Shown here: positions 1-7,033 of the stretch, piece after piece
Numbering within the stretch: the stretch's first letter is position 1
How the letters are laid out: each line of letters starts with the position of its first letter
Notes under the pieces: generated by a model
The model's input: the letters and a program-made list of their open reading frames with translations, nothing else
What the model was told of the DNA's origin: nothing
Databases searched by the model: none
NCBI GenBank assembly: GCA_963842355.1
Contig: CAWJGC010000011.1
Span: 744,001 to 808,000 of the forward strand
Direction: 5' to 3'
DNA: 64,000 nt
From: JASHPR01 sp963842355
GTDB taxonomy: Bacteria > Actinomycetota > Actinomycetes > Streptosporangiales > Streptosporangiaceae
Translations under genes and position numbers: made by a program

Positions 1-27
1 AAAATGAGCAGGCCGGATCCCCCGTGC

Positions 28-41
28 GGGACGAAGGTCAC
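28..41. promoter_or_regulatory. DosR-like box upstream of small membrane gene
   Basis: GGGACGAAGGTCAC matches the 14-bp half-palindrome (GGGAC-N4-GGTCnC) that recurs before stress genes in this window. It lies about 80 bp before the ATG at 122. It is a single copy without a clear 22-bp partner, so it is weaker than the paired sites. Confidence 0.4.
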
Positions 42-121
42 CGTGGTCCCCAGGCTTCTGACCCTGTCGCCGCCCGCAGCCACCTCCGTGAACTGGAGTC
101 ATCACGGAGGTGGTGACGTTT

Positions 122-427
122 ATGACATCAACGATGTCGGCGGTACAGCTCTTTATCGTGGCCATCGTGGCCGTGGCCGGGATGGCCACGTGGCTCACGC
201 TGGTCTTCCTGGCCGACCGCCAGCCTGCCGCCCGGCACCCGAGCCCCGGCGAGACCGGCTCGATGACCGCGGGCGGCCTGGGGAGCACCGAGCCGCGCGA
301 GCCGCCGGTCATTCCCTCGCCGCGGCGGCCCGTTGACGCACGCGGGCCGGAGGCGGTCCCGGCGGGCGCCGACCATGCGGGCGAAGGCGAAAAGGTCCCG
401 CACGCGGCCGGCTCGTCGGCCCGGTAA
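122..427 (+). CDS. small single-pass membrane protein, unknown function
   Basis: About 101 residues. I chose the ATG at 122 because GGAGG lies 11 bases upstream (106-110); a GTG at 110 would overlap that site. Residues 6-30 form one hydrophobic helix (AVQLFIVAIVAVAGMATWLTL), followed by a polar, Pro/Gly/Glu-rich tail that looks disordered and cytoplasmic or exported. No family is recognised. A DosR-like box upstream suggests it belongs to the same stress regulon as its neighbours. Real coding is supported by the ribosome binding site and the helix. Confidence 0.6.
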   Translation: MTSTMSAVQLFIVAIVAVAGMATWLTLVFLADRQPAARHPSPGETGSMTAGGLGSTEPREPPVIPSPRRPVDARGPEAVPAGADHAGEGEKVPHAAGSSAR

Positions 428-546
428 GTTGCCCCGTAAGCGGCCTGGTGGCCGGGCGGGGCGGTCACGGACGGCCTGACCTGGTGACCCACGCCCCGGA
501 CGCGGCGGCTTGGTGACCTATGCCCCGGACGCGGCGGCTTGGTGAC

Positions 547-1704
547 CTATGCCCCGGACGCGGCGGCTTGCTGCAGCACGGCACGCGTCTGCCGGGCGAC
601 CTCGATATCTTCCCGCGCGGTCACGACCAGGGTGTGCACGGCCGCGCCCGGCGCGGTGATCTCTGCGTCAGCGGTCGTGGCGTCGTTGCGGTCCGGGTCA
701 ATCGCCACACCCAGAAACGCCAGCCCGGCGGCGGCTTCCGCCCGCACCGCGGGCTGGTGCTCGCCGATGCCGCCGGTGAACACCAGGACGTCGAGACCGT
801 TCATCGCCGCGGCCATGGCCCCGATCTCGCGCCGCAGCCGGTGCGCGTGGACGCCGACGGCCAGCCGGGCGTCGGGGTCGCCCCGGTCGGCGGCGAGCCG
901 TACCACGCGCAGGTCGCCGGAGTGCCCGGGCAGGTCGGCGAGGCCGGACAGCCCGGACCAGCTTTCCAGCCCGGTCGCGACCTCGCCCAGGCTGAGGCCG
1001 CCGTGCTGCATGAGCCAGATGACCAGGCCGGGATCGACGCTTCCCGATCTGGTCGCCATTACCAGGCCCTCCGTCGGCGTGAACCCCATGGTGGTATCCA
1101 CGCTGCGGCCGCTGTGGACCGCCGCGAGCGAGGATCCGGCTCCCAGGTGGCAGGTCACCACCCGTAGCCGTGCTAGATCCTGGTCGCCCAGAAGCTGCGC
1201 GGCGCGACGACTGGCGTAGGCATGAGAAAGCCCGTGAAAACCGTAGCGCCGCAGCGTGAACCGCTCGGTCCAGACCTTCGGCAGCGCGTAGGTGGCCGCC
1301 GCGGCGGGCATCCCGGCGTGGAAGGCCGTGTCGAAGCAGGCGACGGCGGGAACGCCGGGAAGCGCGGTACGCACCGCGCTGATGCCGGCGAGGGCGCGCG
1401 GCTGATGCAAGGGCGCCAGGTCGATCAGGCCGGTGATCGCCGCCGTCACCGTGTCGTCGATCACCGCGGGGCCGGTGAAGCGGCTGCCGCCGTGCACCAC
1501 CCGGTGGCCCGAGGCGTCCACGCCGGGCAGCCCGCCCAGGAACTCCGCGAGCTCGGCGTGGTCGGGGCGGCCATCCCACGGGTCGATATCGAGGGTGGCG
1601 GTGATCTCGTCGGCGGGGCCGAGGACGCGGAGCTTCAGGGTGCTCGACCCGGCGTTGACGATGAGGACCCGGGCCGCCGAGGTCGTCGCGCCGGTGCCGG
1701 TCAT
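547..1704 (-). CDS. ackA: acetate kinase
   Basis: 385 residues, close to the usual ~400. It interconverts acetyl phosphate + ADP with acetate + ATP in the cytoplasm. Visible motifs in order: VNAGSSTLKL phosphate-binding start, GHRVVHGG, FDTAFH, the signature RYGFHGLSHAYAS, CHLGAGSS, and FTGGIGEH near the C-terminus. The ATG at 1704 is preceded by AGGAGG; upstream in-frame sequence is not needed. No phosphotransacetylase gene is adjacent. It diverges from the GNAT/acyl-CoA-synthetase-like gene at 1905, and the shared spacer holds two DosR-like boxes, so both genes may be induced together under oxygen limitation. Confidence 0.93.
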   Translation of the reverse strand: MTGTGATTSAARVLIVNAGSSTLKLRVLGPADEITATLDIDPWDGRPDHAELAEFLGGLPGVDASGHRVVHGGSRFTGPAVIDDTVTAAITGLIDLAPLHQPRALAGISAVRTALPGVPAVACFDTAFHAGMPAAAATYALPKVWTERFTLRRYGFHGLSHAYASRRAAQLLGDQDLARLRVVTCHLGAGSSLAAVHSGRSVDTTMGFTPTEGLVMATRSGSVDPGLVIWLMQHGGLSLGEVATGLESWSGLSGLADLPGHSGDLRVVRLAADRGDPDARLAVGVHAHRLRREIGAMAAAMNGLDVLVFTGGIGEHQPAVRAEAAAGLAFLGVAIDPDRNDATTADAEITAPGAAVHTLVVTAREDIEVARQTRAVLQQAAASGA

Positions 1705-1772
1705 CCGCCGCCTCCTGACGTTGGCATCACCGCCAGACGGTATCAAGGCGTATCCGGGCCGGGTCCGGGTTA

Positions 1773-1808
1773 GGGGCGAACGGCCCTGCGACTGGGGACC
1801 TCGGACCG
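1773..1808. promoter_or_regulatory. paired DosR-like boxes in divergent ackA promoter
   Basis: GGGGCGAACGGCCC (1773-1786) and GGGACCTCGGACCG (1795-1808) start exactly 22 bp apart between the divergent starts at 1704 and 1905. The same spacing recurs at many promoters in this window. Binding by the DevR-like regulator encoded at 58.3 kb is inferred, not shown. Confidence 0.55.
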
Positions 1809-1904
1809 ATGCCGGCCGAGCACGGGGGGCCGAGAATTCAAAGTAGGCCTGCCGTCCGGGATGGCCGCGGACCGGCAGGTCACGGAATCCTTGGGGAGGG
1901 CACG

Positions 1905-4493
1905 ATGGGTGCCGAAGCGGGCGACCGGCTGGTGCCGGGTGACCAGGCCAACGTCTACGCACTGCTGGCCGACGGCACGACGATCGAGATCCGGCCCGCC
2001 ACGCCGGGTGATCAGGCCCTCGTCCTCGCGATGCATCAGGCCATGTCCCCCGACAACGAGTACCGGCGCTTCTTCAGCCTCAACAAGCTGTCCGCCGAGC
2101 GTGAAGCCGAGCGGGTCTGCCGCGCGCCTGGACCTGATCACGCCGCGCTGCTCGCCCTGCGCAACGGCGACCTCGTCGGCGTCGGGACCTACGAGGTCAC
2201 CAGGGAGGGCAAGGCCGCCGAGATCGCCCTCGCCGTGGCCGATGACATGCACGGACGAGGTGTCGGCACGCTGCTGCTCGAGCACCTGGTGTCAGCCGCC
2301 TCCGGCCAGGACTTGAGCATCTTCACCGGTCCGGTCCTGGCGGAGAACGCCGAGATGCTGAAGGTCTTTGCCGACGCCGGGCTGAGAGCTCGGCGCCAGA
2401 TCGAAGACGGGGTGATCGAGTTCACCTGCGACCTGCCCCAGGGGGATGCCGATCCGTTCTGGGAGCGTTACCAGGAGGCGGTCGCGGGGCGGGAGGGCCG
2501 GGCGGACGTGGCGAGCCTGCGTCATGTGTTCCGGCCGGACTCGGTGGCCGTGGTCGGCGCGGGCCGCCGTCCCGGAACCGTCGGCCGCGCCATCTTGCAT
2601 AACATCGTCAGCGGCGGCTACCAGGGGCAGGTCTACGCGGTGAACCCGCGCGCCGCCCACATGGAAGGCGTGCCGTGCCTGCCGTCGGTCGCCACCCTGC
2701 CCGGGCCGGTCGACCTGGCCGTGATCACCGTGCCGCCCCGCGCCGTGACGGCTGTGGCCGATGAGTGCGGCCGACGCGGCGTGAAGGCGATGGTGGTGAT
2801 CACCGCCGGGCTTGATGCCCTCCAAGGCGCCGACCTGCTGGCTACCTGCCGCCGTTACGGCATGCGGTTGATCGGCCCGCACTGCTTCGGCGTCGCGGTG
2901 CCCGGCATCGGCTTCGACGCGACGTTCGCCGCTCGTCATCCGGCGCCGGGAACGGTCGGCCTGGTGACGCAGTCCGGCGGGCTGGGCCTGACCCTGCTCG
3001 ATCGCCTGTCCCGGCTGGGGCTGGGGATCTCGTCGTTCGCCTCGGTCGGCAACAAGTACGACATCTCCAGCAACGACCTGCTGATGTGGTGGGAACGCGA
3101 CAATACGACCAGGCTCGCGGTGCTGTACATCGAATCGTTCGGCAACCCGCGCAAGTTCGCCCGCACCGTGCGGCGTGTCGGCCGCGAGATGCCCGTCCTG
3201 GCCCTGCAGGGCAGGCGGTCGGCCGCCGGATCGCAGGCCCCCGCCTTCCCGGCCGCGGCGGCCATGCCGCTGGTCACCCGCGAGGCCCTGTTCGAGCAGG
3301 CCGGCGTCATCGCCACCGAGAGCATCGGCGAGCTGCTCGACGCCGCCGCGTTGCTCGCCAGCCAGCCACTCCCCGCGGGCCGCCAGATCGCGGTGGTCTC
3401 CAACGTCGGGGGCGCGGGAGTGCTGGCCGCCGACGCCTGCACCGAGCACGGCCTGGCCGTCCCCAAGCTGAACGCGGAAACCCGGCGGCGGCTGCACGCG
3501 CTGGTGCCGCCCGGCGGCGCGGTGGACGGGCCTGTGGATACCACCGCCGCGGTCACCGAAACGTCCTTCCGGCGCTGCCTGGAACTGGTGGCCGCCGACG
3601 AAGCCGTGGACGCGCTCATCGCGCTCGTGCTGCCCACCGCCGCCACGGGCGACCTCCTCGCCGCGGTCCGCGCGGCCGACGTCAGCGTTCCGCTGGTCGC
3701 GGTCGCGCTCGATCAGACCGAGGGCGTCCGGCTGCTGCCCCGGGCCGCTGACGGCACCGCCGGCCGAGCAGCCTCCGTACCCGTCTATGCCGATCCCGAG
3801 GCGGCCGCGCACGCGCTGGCCCGCGCGGCGACCTACGGCGCCTGGCGCGCGCGGCCATCCGGTCACGTTCGCGAGCTCAGCGACGTGGCCACAACTGACG
3901 CGCGGGGCCTGGTCCGGGCCTTCCTGGACCGTTCGCCCCAGGGCGGCTGGCTACCCCCGGTCCAGGTGGCCGACCTGCTGGACTGTTACGGCATCCCGCT
4001 GGCCGACCGCACGCCCGGCGCCGGCGCCGGCGCCGCCACCACCGAGGGCACCGGGACCACCGGCGGTACCGGGGCCACCGGGGGCACCGACGGCACCGAC
4101 GGCACCGACGGCACCGAAGTCATGGTCGGCGTCACCCAGGAGCCGGTCTTCGGCCCGCTGGTCATGTTCGGGCTCGGCGGGGTCGCCGCGGACGTGCTCC
4201 CCGATCAGGCGGCGCGGCTCGCCCCGCTCACCGACGCCGACGCCGACGAGATCATCCTTTCCATCCGCTCGGCACCTCTCCTGCTCGGCGACCGCGGTGC
4301 CCCGCCGGTCGACCTGGCGGCCCTGCGGGAGATCCTGCTGCGCGTGTCCCGGCTGGCCGACGACCTGCCCGAGGTGGCCGAAGTCGACCTCAGCCCGGTC
4401 ATCGCGCGCCCGGCTGGGGCATCGGTCGTGAGCGCCCGGATCCGGCTGACGCCCGCTCAGCCCCACGACGCCTTCCTGCGGAAACTAATCTGA
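1905..4493 (+). CDS. GNAT / acyl-CoA-synthetase-like fusion, catalytically degenerate
   Basis: 862 residues; ATG at 1905 follows GGGGAGGG. Domains: N-terminal GNAT acetyltransferase (~18-170), CoA-binding Rossmann domain (~195-300), succinyl-CoA-ligase-like domains (~305-600), and an ATP-grasp remnant (~690-860). This is the layout of actinobacterial Pat-type protein acetyltransferases and of ADP-forming acyl-CoA synthetases. The paralogue at 25.4-28.1 kb has SHTAAA at the phospho-histidine site; here the aligned position is Phe448 (AFPAAA). The first ATP-grasp lobe is replaced by a Gly/Thr/Asp repeat. The protein therefore probably does not make acyl-CoA and may act as an acetyltransferase with a CoA-sensing scaffold. 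It diverges from ackA. Confidence 0.85.
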   Translation: MGAEAGDRLVPGDQANVYALLADGTTIEIRPATPGDQALVLAMHQAMSPDNEYRRFFSLNKLSAEREAERVCRAPGPDHAALLALRNGDLVGVGTYEVTREGKAAEIALAVADDMHGRGVGTLLLEHLVSAASGQDLSIFTGPVLAENAEMLKVFADAGLRARRQIEDGVIEFTCDLPQGDADPFWERYQEAVAGREGRADVASLRHVFRPDSVAVVGAGRRPGTVGRAILHNIVSGGYQGQVYAVNPRAAHMEGVPCLPSVATLPGPVDLAVITVPPRAVTAVADECGRRGVKAMVVITAGLDALQGADLLATCRRYGMRLIGPHCFGVAVPGIGFDATFAARHPAPGTVGLVTQSGGLGLTLLDRLSRLGLGISSFASVGNKYDISSNDLLMWWERDNTTRLAVLYIESFGNPRKFARTVRRVGREMPVLALQGRRSAAGSQAPAFPAAAAMPLVTREALFEQAGVIATESIGELLDAAALLASQPLPAGRQIAVVSNVGGAGVLAADACTEHGLAVPKLNAETRRRLHALVPPGGAVDGPVDTTAAVTETSFRRCLELVAADEAVDALIALVLPTAATGDLLAAVRAADVSVPLVAVALDQTEGVRLLPRAADGTAGRAASVPVYADPEAAAHALARAATYGAWRARPSGHVRELSDVATTDARGLVRAFLDRSPQGGWLPPVQVADLLDCYGIPLADRTPGAGAGAATTEGTGTTGGTGATGGTDGTDGTDGTEVMVGVTQEPVFGPLVMFGLGGVAADVLPDQAARLAPLTDADADEIILSIRSAPLLLGDRGAPPVDLAALREILLRVSRLADDLPEVAEVDLSPVIARPAGASVVSARIRLTPAQPHDAFLRKLI
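4021..4119 (+). repeat. in-gene Gly/Thr/Asp low-complexity repeat replacing an ATP-grasp lobe
   Basis: GGCACCGAC-type 9-12 bp units encode a GTGTTGGTG...GTDGTDGT stretch at residues ~705-738 of the preceding gene. In the paralogue the same place carries the ATP-grasp lobe with KADVPGLVHKTDAGAV. The frame is kept on both sides. Confidence 0.85.
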
Positions 4494-4528
4494 CCCTGAC
4501 GCACCGTGTCTGGCCCGTCGAGCCGCTC

Positions 4529-4564
4529 GGGACTCAGGCCCCCTCCCGGCGCGACCTTCGGCCC
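4529..4564. promoter_or_regulatory. paired DosR-like boxes
   Basis: GGGACTCAGGCCCC (4529-4542) and GCGACCTTCGGCCC (4551-4564) start 22 bp apart, about 145 bp before the small gene at 4709. The 215-bp spacer 4494-4708 holds no other recognisable feature. Confidence 0.55.
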
Positions 4565-4708
4565 TACACGTCCCGGCCGGGGGAAAGTAACCGTGAGGAG
4601 CGAAGCGCGCCCGGCAGGAGTGAAGGCGCGCTCGGCAGGTAAGACAGCACGTACTCGGGATCTGCGCGGGACGGACTCGCGCCGGACAGAGAGAAAAGGG
4701 GCTGACCG

Positions 4709-4822
4709 ATGAAGCGCACGACATGGGCTGTACTGGGCGCCGCCGTGTGCCTGGCCGTGGCCGTGGCCCTGTTCGCGGGCAAGGACGACATCCTCCGGTT
4801 CCGCCGCATCCACAACATGTGA
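4709..4822 (+). CDS. 37-residue membrane peptide (DUF6893-like?)
   Basis: ATG at 4709 follows AAAAGGGG. The product has a short basic start (MKRTT), one 18-residue hydrophobic helix (AVLGAAVCLAVAVALFAG) and a basic tail ending RFRRIHNM. The pattern resembles the very small actinobacterial DUF6893 proteins, recalled from memory and not checked. It is followed 43 bp later by the DUF3048 gene and preceded by paired DosR-like boxes, so the two may form one stress operon. Confidence 0.6.
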   Translation: MKRTTWAVLGAAVCLAVAVALFAGKDDILRFRRIHNM

Positions 4823-4865
4823 ACGCGCTGGGCTCGTGGTGCCGGCTGAGCAAGGAGGTGGCGCC

Positions 4866-5852
4866 GTGTGGGCTCATAAGAAGATCGTCGCCGCGGTCGC
4901 GGCGGCCGCCGCGGTCGCTGGCCTGACCGTAGGGCTGTTCCTGGCGCTCCGGCCTGGCCCGGCGAGCAGGCCGGCTCCGGCCGCCCCGCCCCGCCCCCGG
5001 TCCCGGCTGCTGTCGCCGTTTACCGGCGAGCCGGTGGCCAGCCTGGGGCCGGTGATCGCCGTAAAGATCGACAACATCGTGCCAGCGCGGCCGCAGACCG
5101 GGCTTTCCCAGGCTGACATCGTGTACGTGCTGCCCGTCGAGGGCGGGCTGAGTCGGTTCCTGGCCGTTTTCTCGTCGCGTTTCCCGCCCGTGATCGGTCC
5201 GGTGCGCAGTGCCAGGGAAGATGACCTGGAACTGCTGCGCCAGTTCGGACGCCCGGCCTTTGCTTACTCCGGAGCTCAGCCCCACCTGCTGCCGGTGGTG
5301 GAGCGGGCCAGGATCGTGGACCTGTACAGCGGCCGGGTGGGGGGATACTTCCGGGACCACGGGCGCGTGGCGCCCTACAACCTCTACGCGCACACCAGCC
5401 GGCTGCGCGCCGAGGCCAAGGGCGCGAGCCAGGCGCACGACATCGGCTTCCGGTTCGGCCCAGCACCTGCAGGCGGGCGGGTCACGACGTCAGACTCGGT
5501 CTCCTACGCCGCCGCGTCGTTCAGGTTCACCTGGTCGGCGACTAAGGGCCGGTGGCTGGTCTGGATGGACGGGTCCAGGGCGATGACCACCGACGGTGGC
5601 CAGCTGTCGGCCGCCACCGTGGTCATCCAGAAGACCATCGTGCGCAAGTCCCGGTTCATCGAGTGGGGCGCGCTGCCGCCCTACGCCGAGAGCACCGGCT
5701 CGGGCCAGGCGGTCGTGCTGCGCGGCGGCCGGGCTTACCAGGCCCGCTGGTCGCGGCCGACCGCCAATGGCGGCACGACCTTCAGCACCGCGTCGGGCCA
5801 GCCGATGACCTTCGCCGCCGGCCCGGTCTGGATCGTCCTGGCCGCGCGCTGA
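4866..5852 (+). CDS. DUF3048 (YerB-like) exported protein
   Basis: 328 residues; GTG at 4866 preceded by AAGGAGGTG. A basic start (MWAHKK) and one hydrophobic segment (~8-28) indicate a signal anchor, followed by a Pro-rich linker. The body carries the DUF3048 pattern: SPFTGEPV, PVIAVKIDN, ARPQTGLSQADIVY, and GPVRSAR near the centre, plus WGALPPYAE-type C-terminal lobe. The family is extracytoplasmic and its biochemical role is unknown; a cell-wall function is often guessed. It follows the 37-residue membrane peptide in the same direction. Confidence 0.8.
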   Translation: MWAHKKIVAAVAAAAAVAGLTVGLFLALRPGPASRPAPAAPPRPRSRLLSPFTGEPVASLGPVIAVKIDNIVPARPQTGLSQADIVYVLPVEGGLSRFLAVFSSRFPPVIGPVRSAREDDLELLRQFGRPAFAYSGAQPHLLPVVERARIVDLYSGRVGGYFRDHGRVAPYNLYAHTSRLRAEAKGASQAHDIGFRFGPAPAGGRVTTSDSVSYAAASFRFTWSATKGRWLVWMDGSRAMTTDGGQLSAATVVIQKTIVRKSRFIEWGALPPYAESTGSGQAVVLRGGRAYQARWSRPTANGGTTFSTASGQPMTFAAGPVWIVLAAR

Positions 5853-5882
5853 ATCAGGCCCGGAATGATCCCGGGCGCGCCA

Positions 5883-5958
5883 GGGCCGTAGGTCGCGGCC
5901 AGGGCCGTAGGTCGCGGCCAGGGCCGTAGGTCGCGGCCAGGGCCGTAGGTCCTGGCCG
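5883..5958. repeat. four tandem 19-bp repeats containing DosR-like half sites
   Basis: GGGCCGTAGGTCGCGGCCA is repeated head to tail at 5883, 5902 and 5921, with a fourth diverged copy at 5940 ending GGTCCTGGCCG. Each unit contains GGGCCGTAGGTCGC, similar to the 14-bp stress box found elsewhere. The array lies in the 290-bp spacer before the USP gene at 6142. The 19-bp period differs from the 22-bp spacing of the other sites. Confidence 0.9.
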
Positions 5959-6059
5959 GGGACGGGTACAAAGCCTCTGGCGGACGCGTCCGGGACGACT
6001 GGATCGTGGAACATGCGCCGCGGGCCTGGCGTGGTCCGCAGATCGTCACGGGAGCCGCC

Positions 6060-6158
6060 ATGAACGCACGCCTCGGCCTCGACCAGCTTGGCTTGTCCCC
6101 CGGCAAGAAGATCCTGGCCACGTACCCGCAGGGAGGCCGCCATGGCCGGAACGACTGA
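6060..6158 (+). CDS. possible 32-residue leader peptide overlapping the USP start
   Basis: ATG at 6060 follows GGGAGCCGCC. The frame reads MNARLGLDQLGLSPGKKILA... and stops at 6158, 16 bp inside the USP gene that starts at 6142 in another frame. The arrangement would allow translational coupling. No family is recognised and the peptide may be chance. Confidence 0.3.
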   Translation: MNARLGLDQLGLSPGKKILATYPQGGRHGRND

Positions 6159-6999
6159 CGGGATCATGGTCGGGTACGACGGGTCACCCGGCAGTGAGCA
6201 GGCGCTGCGCTGGGCCGTCCTGGAAGCGAAAGCGCGCGGGACGGGAGTCACGGTCTGCCTGGCGTGGTCGCCGGAGTACCTGGCGCTGCTGAGCGAGAGT
6301 TTCGTTTTCGATCTTGCCCACCGGCGGGGTGAGGAGATCCTGGCCCACGGACTGCGATACGCCGAGTCCATCCTGGGATCCAGCCGGGTGTCGCCACTGC
6401 TGGCCCGCAGCTCCGCTGCTCACGTGCTGTGCGAGCACAGCGCAACGGCCGAGATGGTCGTGGTCGGCTCCCGGGGGCACGGCGGGGTCGCCGGCCTGCT
6501 GCTGGGGTCGGTCTCCTGGCAGGTGGCCGCGCACGGGCAGGGCCGGGTGGTGGTCGTCCGCGGGTGGCGGCCGGCCAGGCACTCCCCGGGCCCGGTGGTG
6601 GTCGGCACGGACGGATCGCCGGCCTCGCAGGCCGCGGTCGGGTTCGCCTTCGAGGAAGCAGCACTGCGGGACGTCCCCCTGCTGGCGGTACGCGCCCTGA
6701 CGGATGCGCCCGGGATCCTCGGCGGCGCCCGGCGGATGGAAGAGGACTTCGACCGGTCGGTGACCTTGTGGGAGAAAGAGCATCCCGAAGTCCCGGTCCT
6801 GCGGCAGGCCGCCAGCGGCGCGCCACGGGACGCGCTGCTGGGAGCCGCGGTCGGAGCCCAGATGCTCGTGGTCGGGTCACGCGGCCTGGGCGGCATCAAG
6901 GGCATGACGCTCGGCTCGGTCGCCCATGTGCTGTTGCAGCATGCGCCCTGCCCGGTCGCGATCGTCCACCCGCCCCGGGCCGGAGCCCCGGCCGCATAG
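6142..6999 (+). CDS. tandem-domain universal stress protein
   Basis: 285 residues with two UspA folds (~5-140 and ~150-280). Each has the start strand with an acidic residue (MVGYDGSPGSE; VVVGTDGSPAS) and the ATP-binding G-x2-G-x9-G-S motif (GSRGHGGVAGLLLGSVS; GSRGLGGIKGMTLGSVA). Such two-domain USPs are typical members of the mycobacterial DosR regulon. ATG at 6142 follows GGGAGG; the in-frame sequence upstream lacks a good site. The four-copy box-like repeat lies upstream and a KdpD-like gene follows 30 bp downstream. Confidence 0.93.
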   Translation: MAGTTDGIMVGYDGSPGSEQALRWAVLEAKARGTGVTVCLAWSPEYLALLSESFVFDLAHRRGEEILAHGLRYAESILGSSRVSPLLARSSAAHVLCEHSATAEMVVVGSRGHGGVAGLLLGSVSWQVAAHGQGRVVVVRGWRPARHSPGPVVVGTDGSPASQAAVGFAFEEAALRDVPLLAVRALTDAPGILGGARRMEEDFDRSVTLWEKEHPEVPVLRQAASGAPRDALLGAAVGAQMLVVGSRGLGGIKGMTLGSVAHVLLQHAPCPVAIVHPPRAGAPAA

Positions 7000-7033
7000 G
7001 TTCCCCGGCTATGGATGGGTTCCCCGGCTATGG
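6999..7033 (+). repeat. short tandem duplication at the kdpD-like start
   Basis: GGTTCCCCGGCTATGG occurs at 6999-7014 and again at 7018-7033. It duplicates the ATG region, giving candidate starts at 7011, 7015 and 7030; only the last two are in the reading frame. Confidence 0.8.

Noticed and set aside
547..1219. Long plus-strand frames opposite acetate kinase
   Set aside because: Shadow frames caused by high GC; the minus-strand gene has all family motifs.
2292..3866. Long minus-strand frame (over 500 codons) opposite the GNAT fusion
   Set aside because: Composition Arg/Gly/Gln-rich, no motifs; antisense artefact of codon bias.
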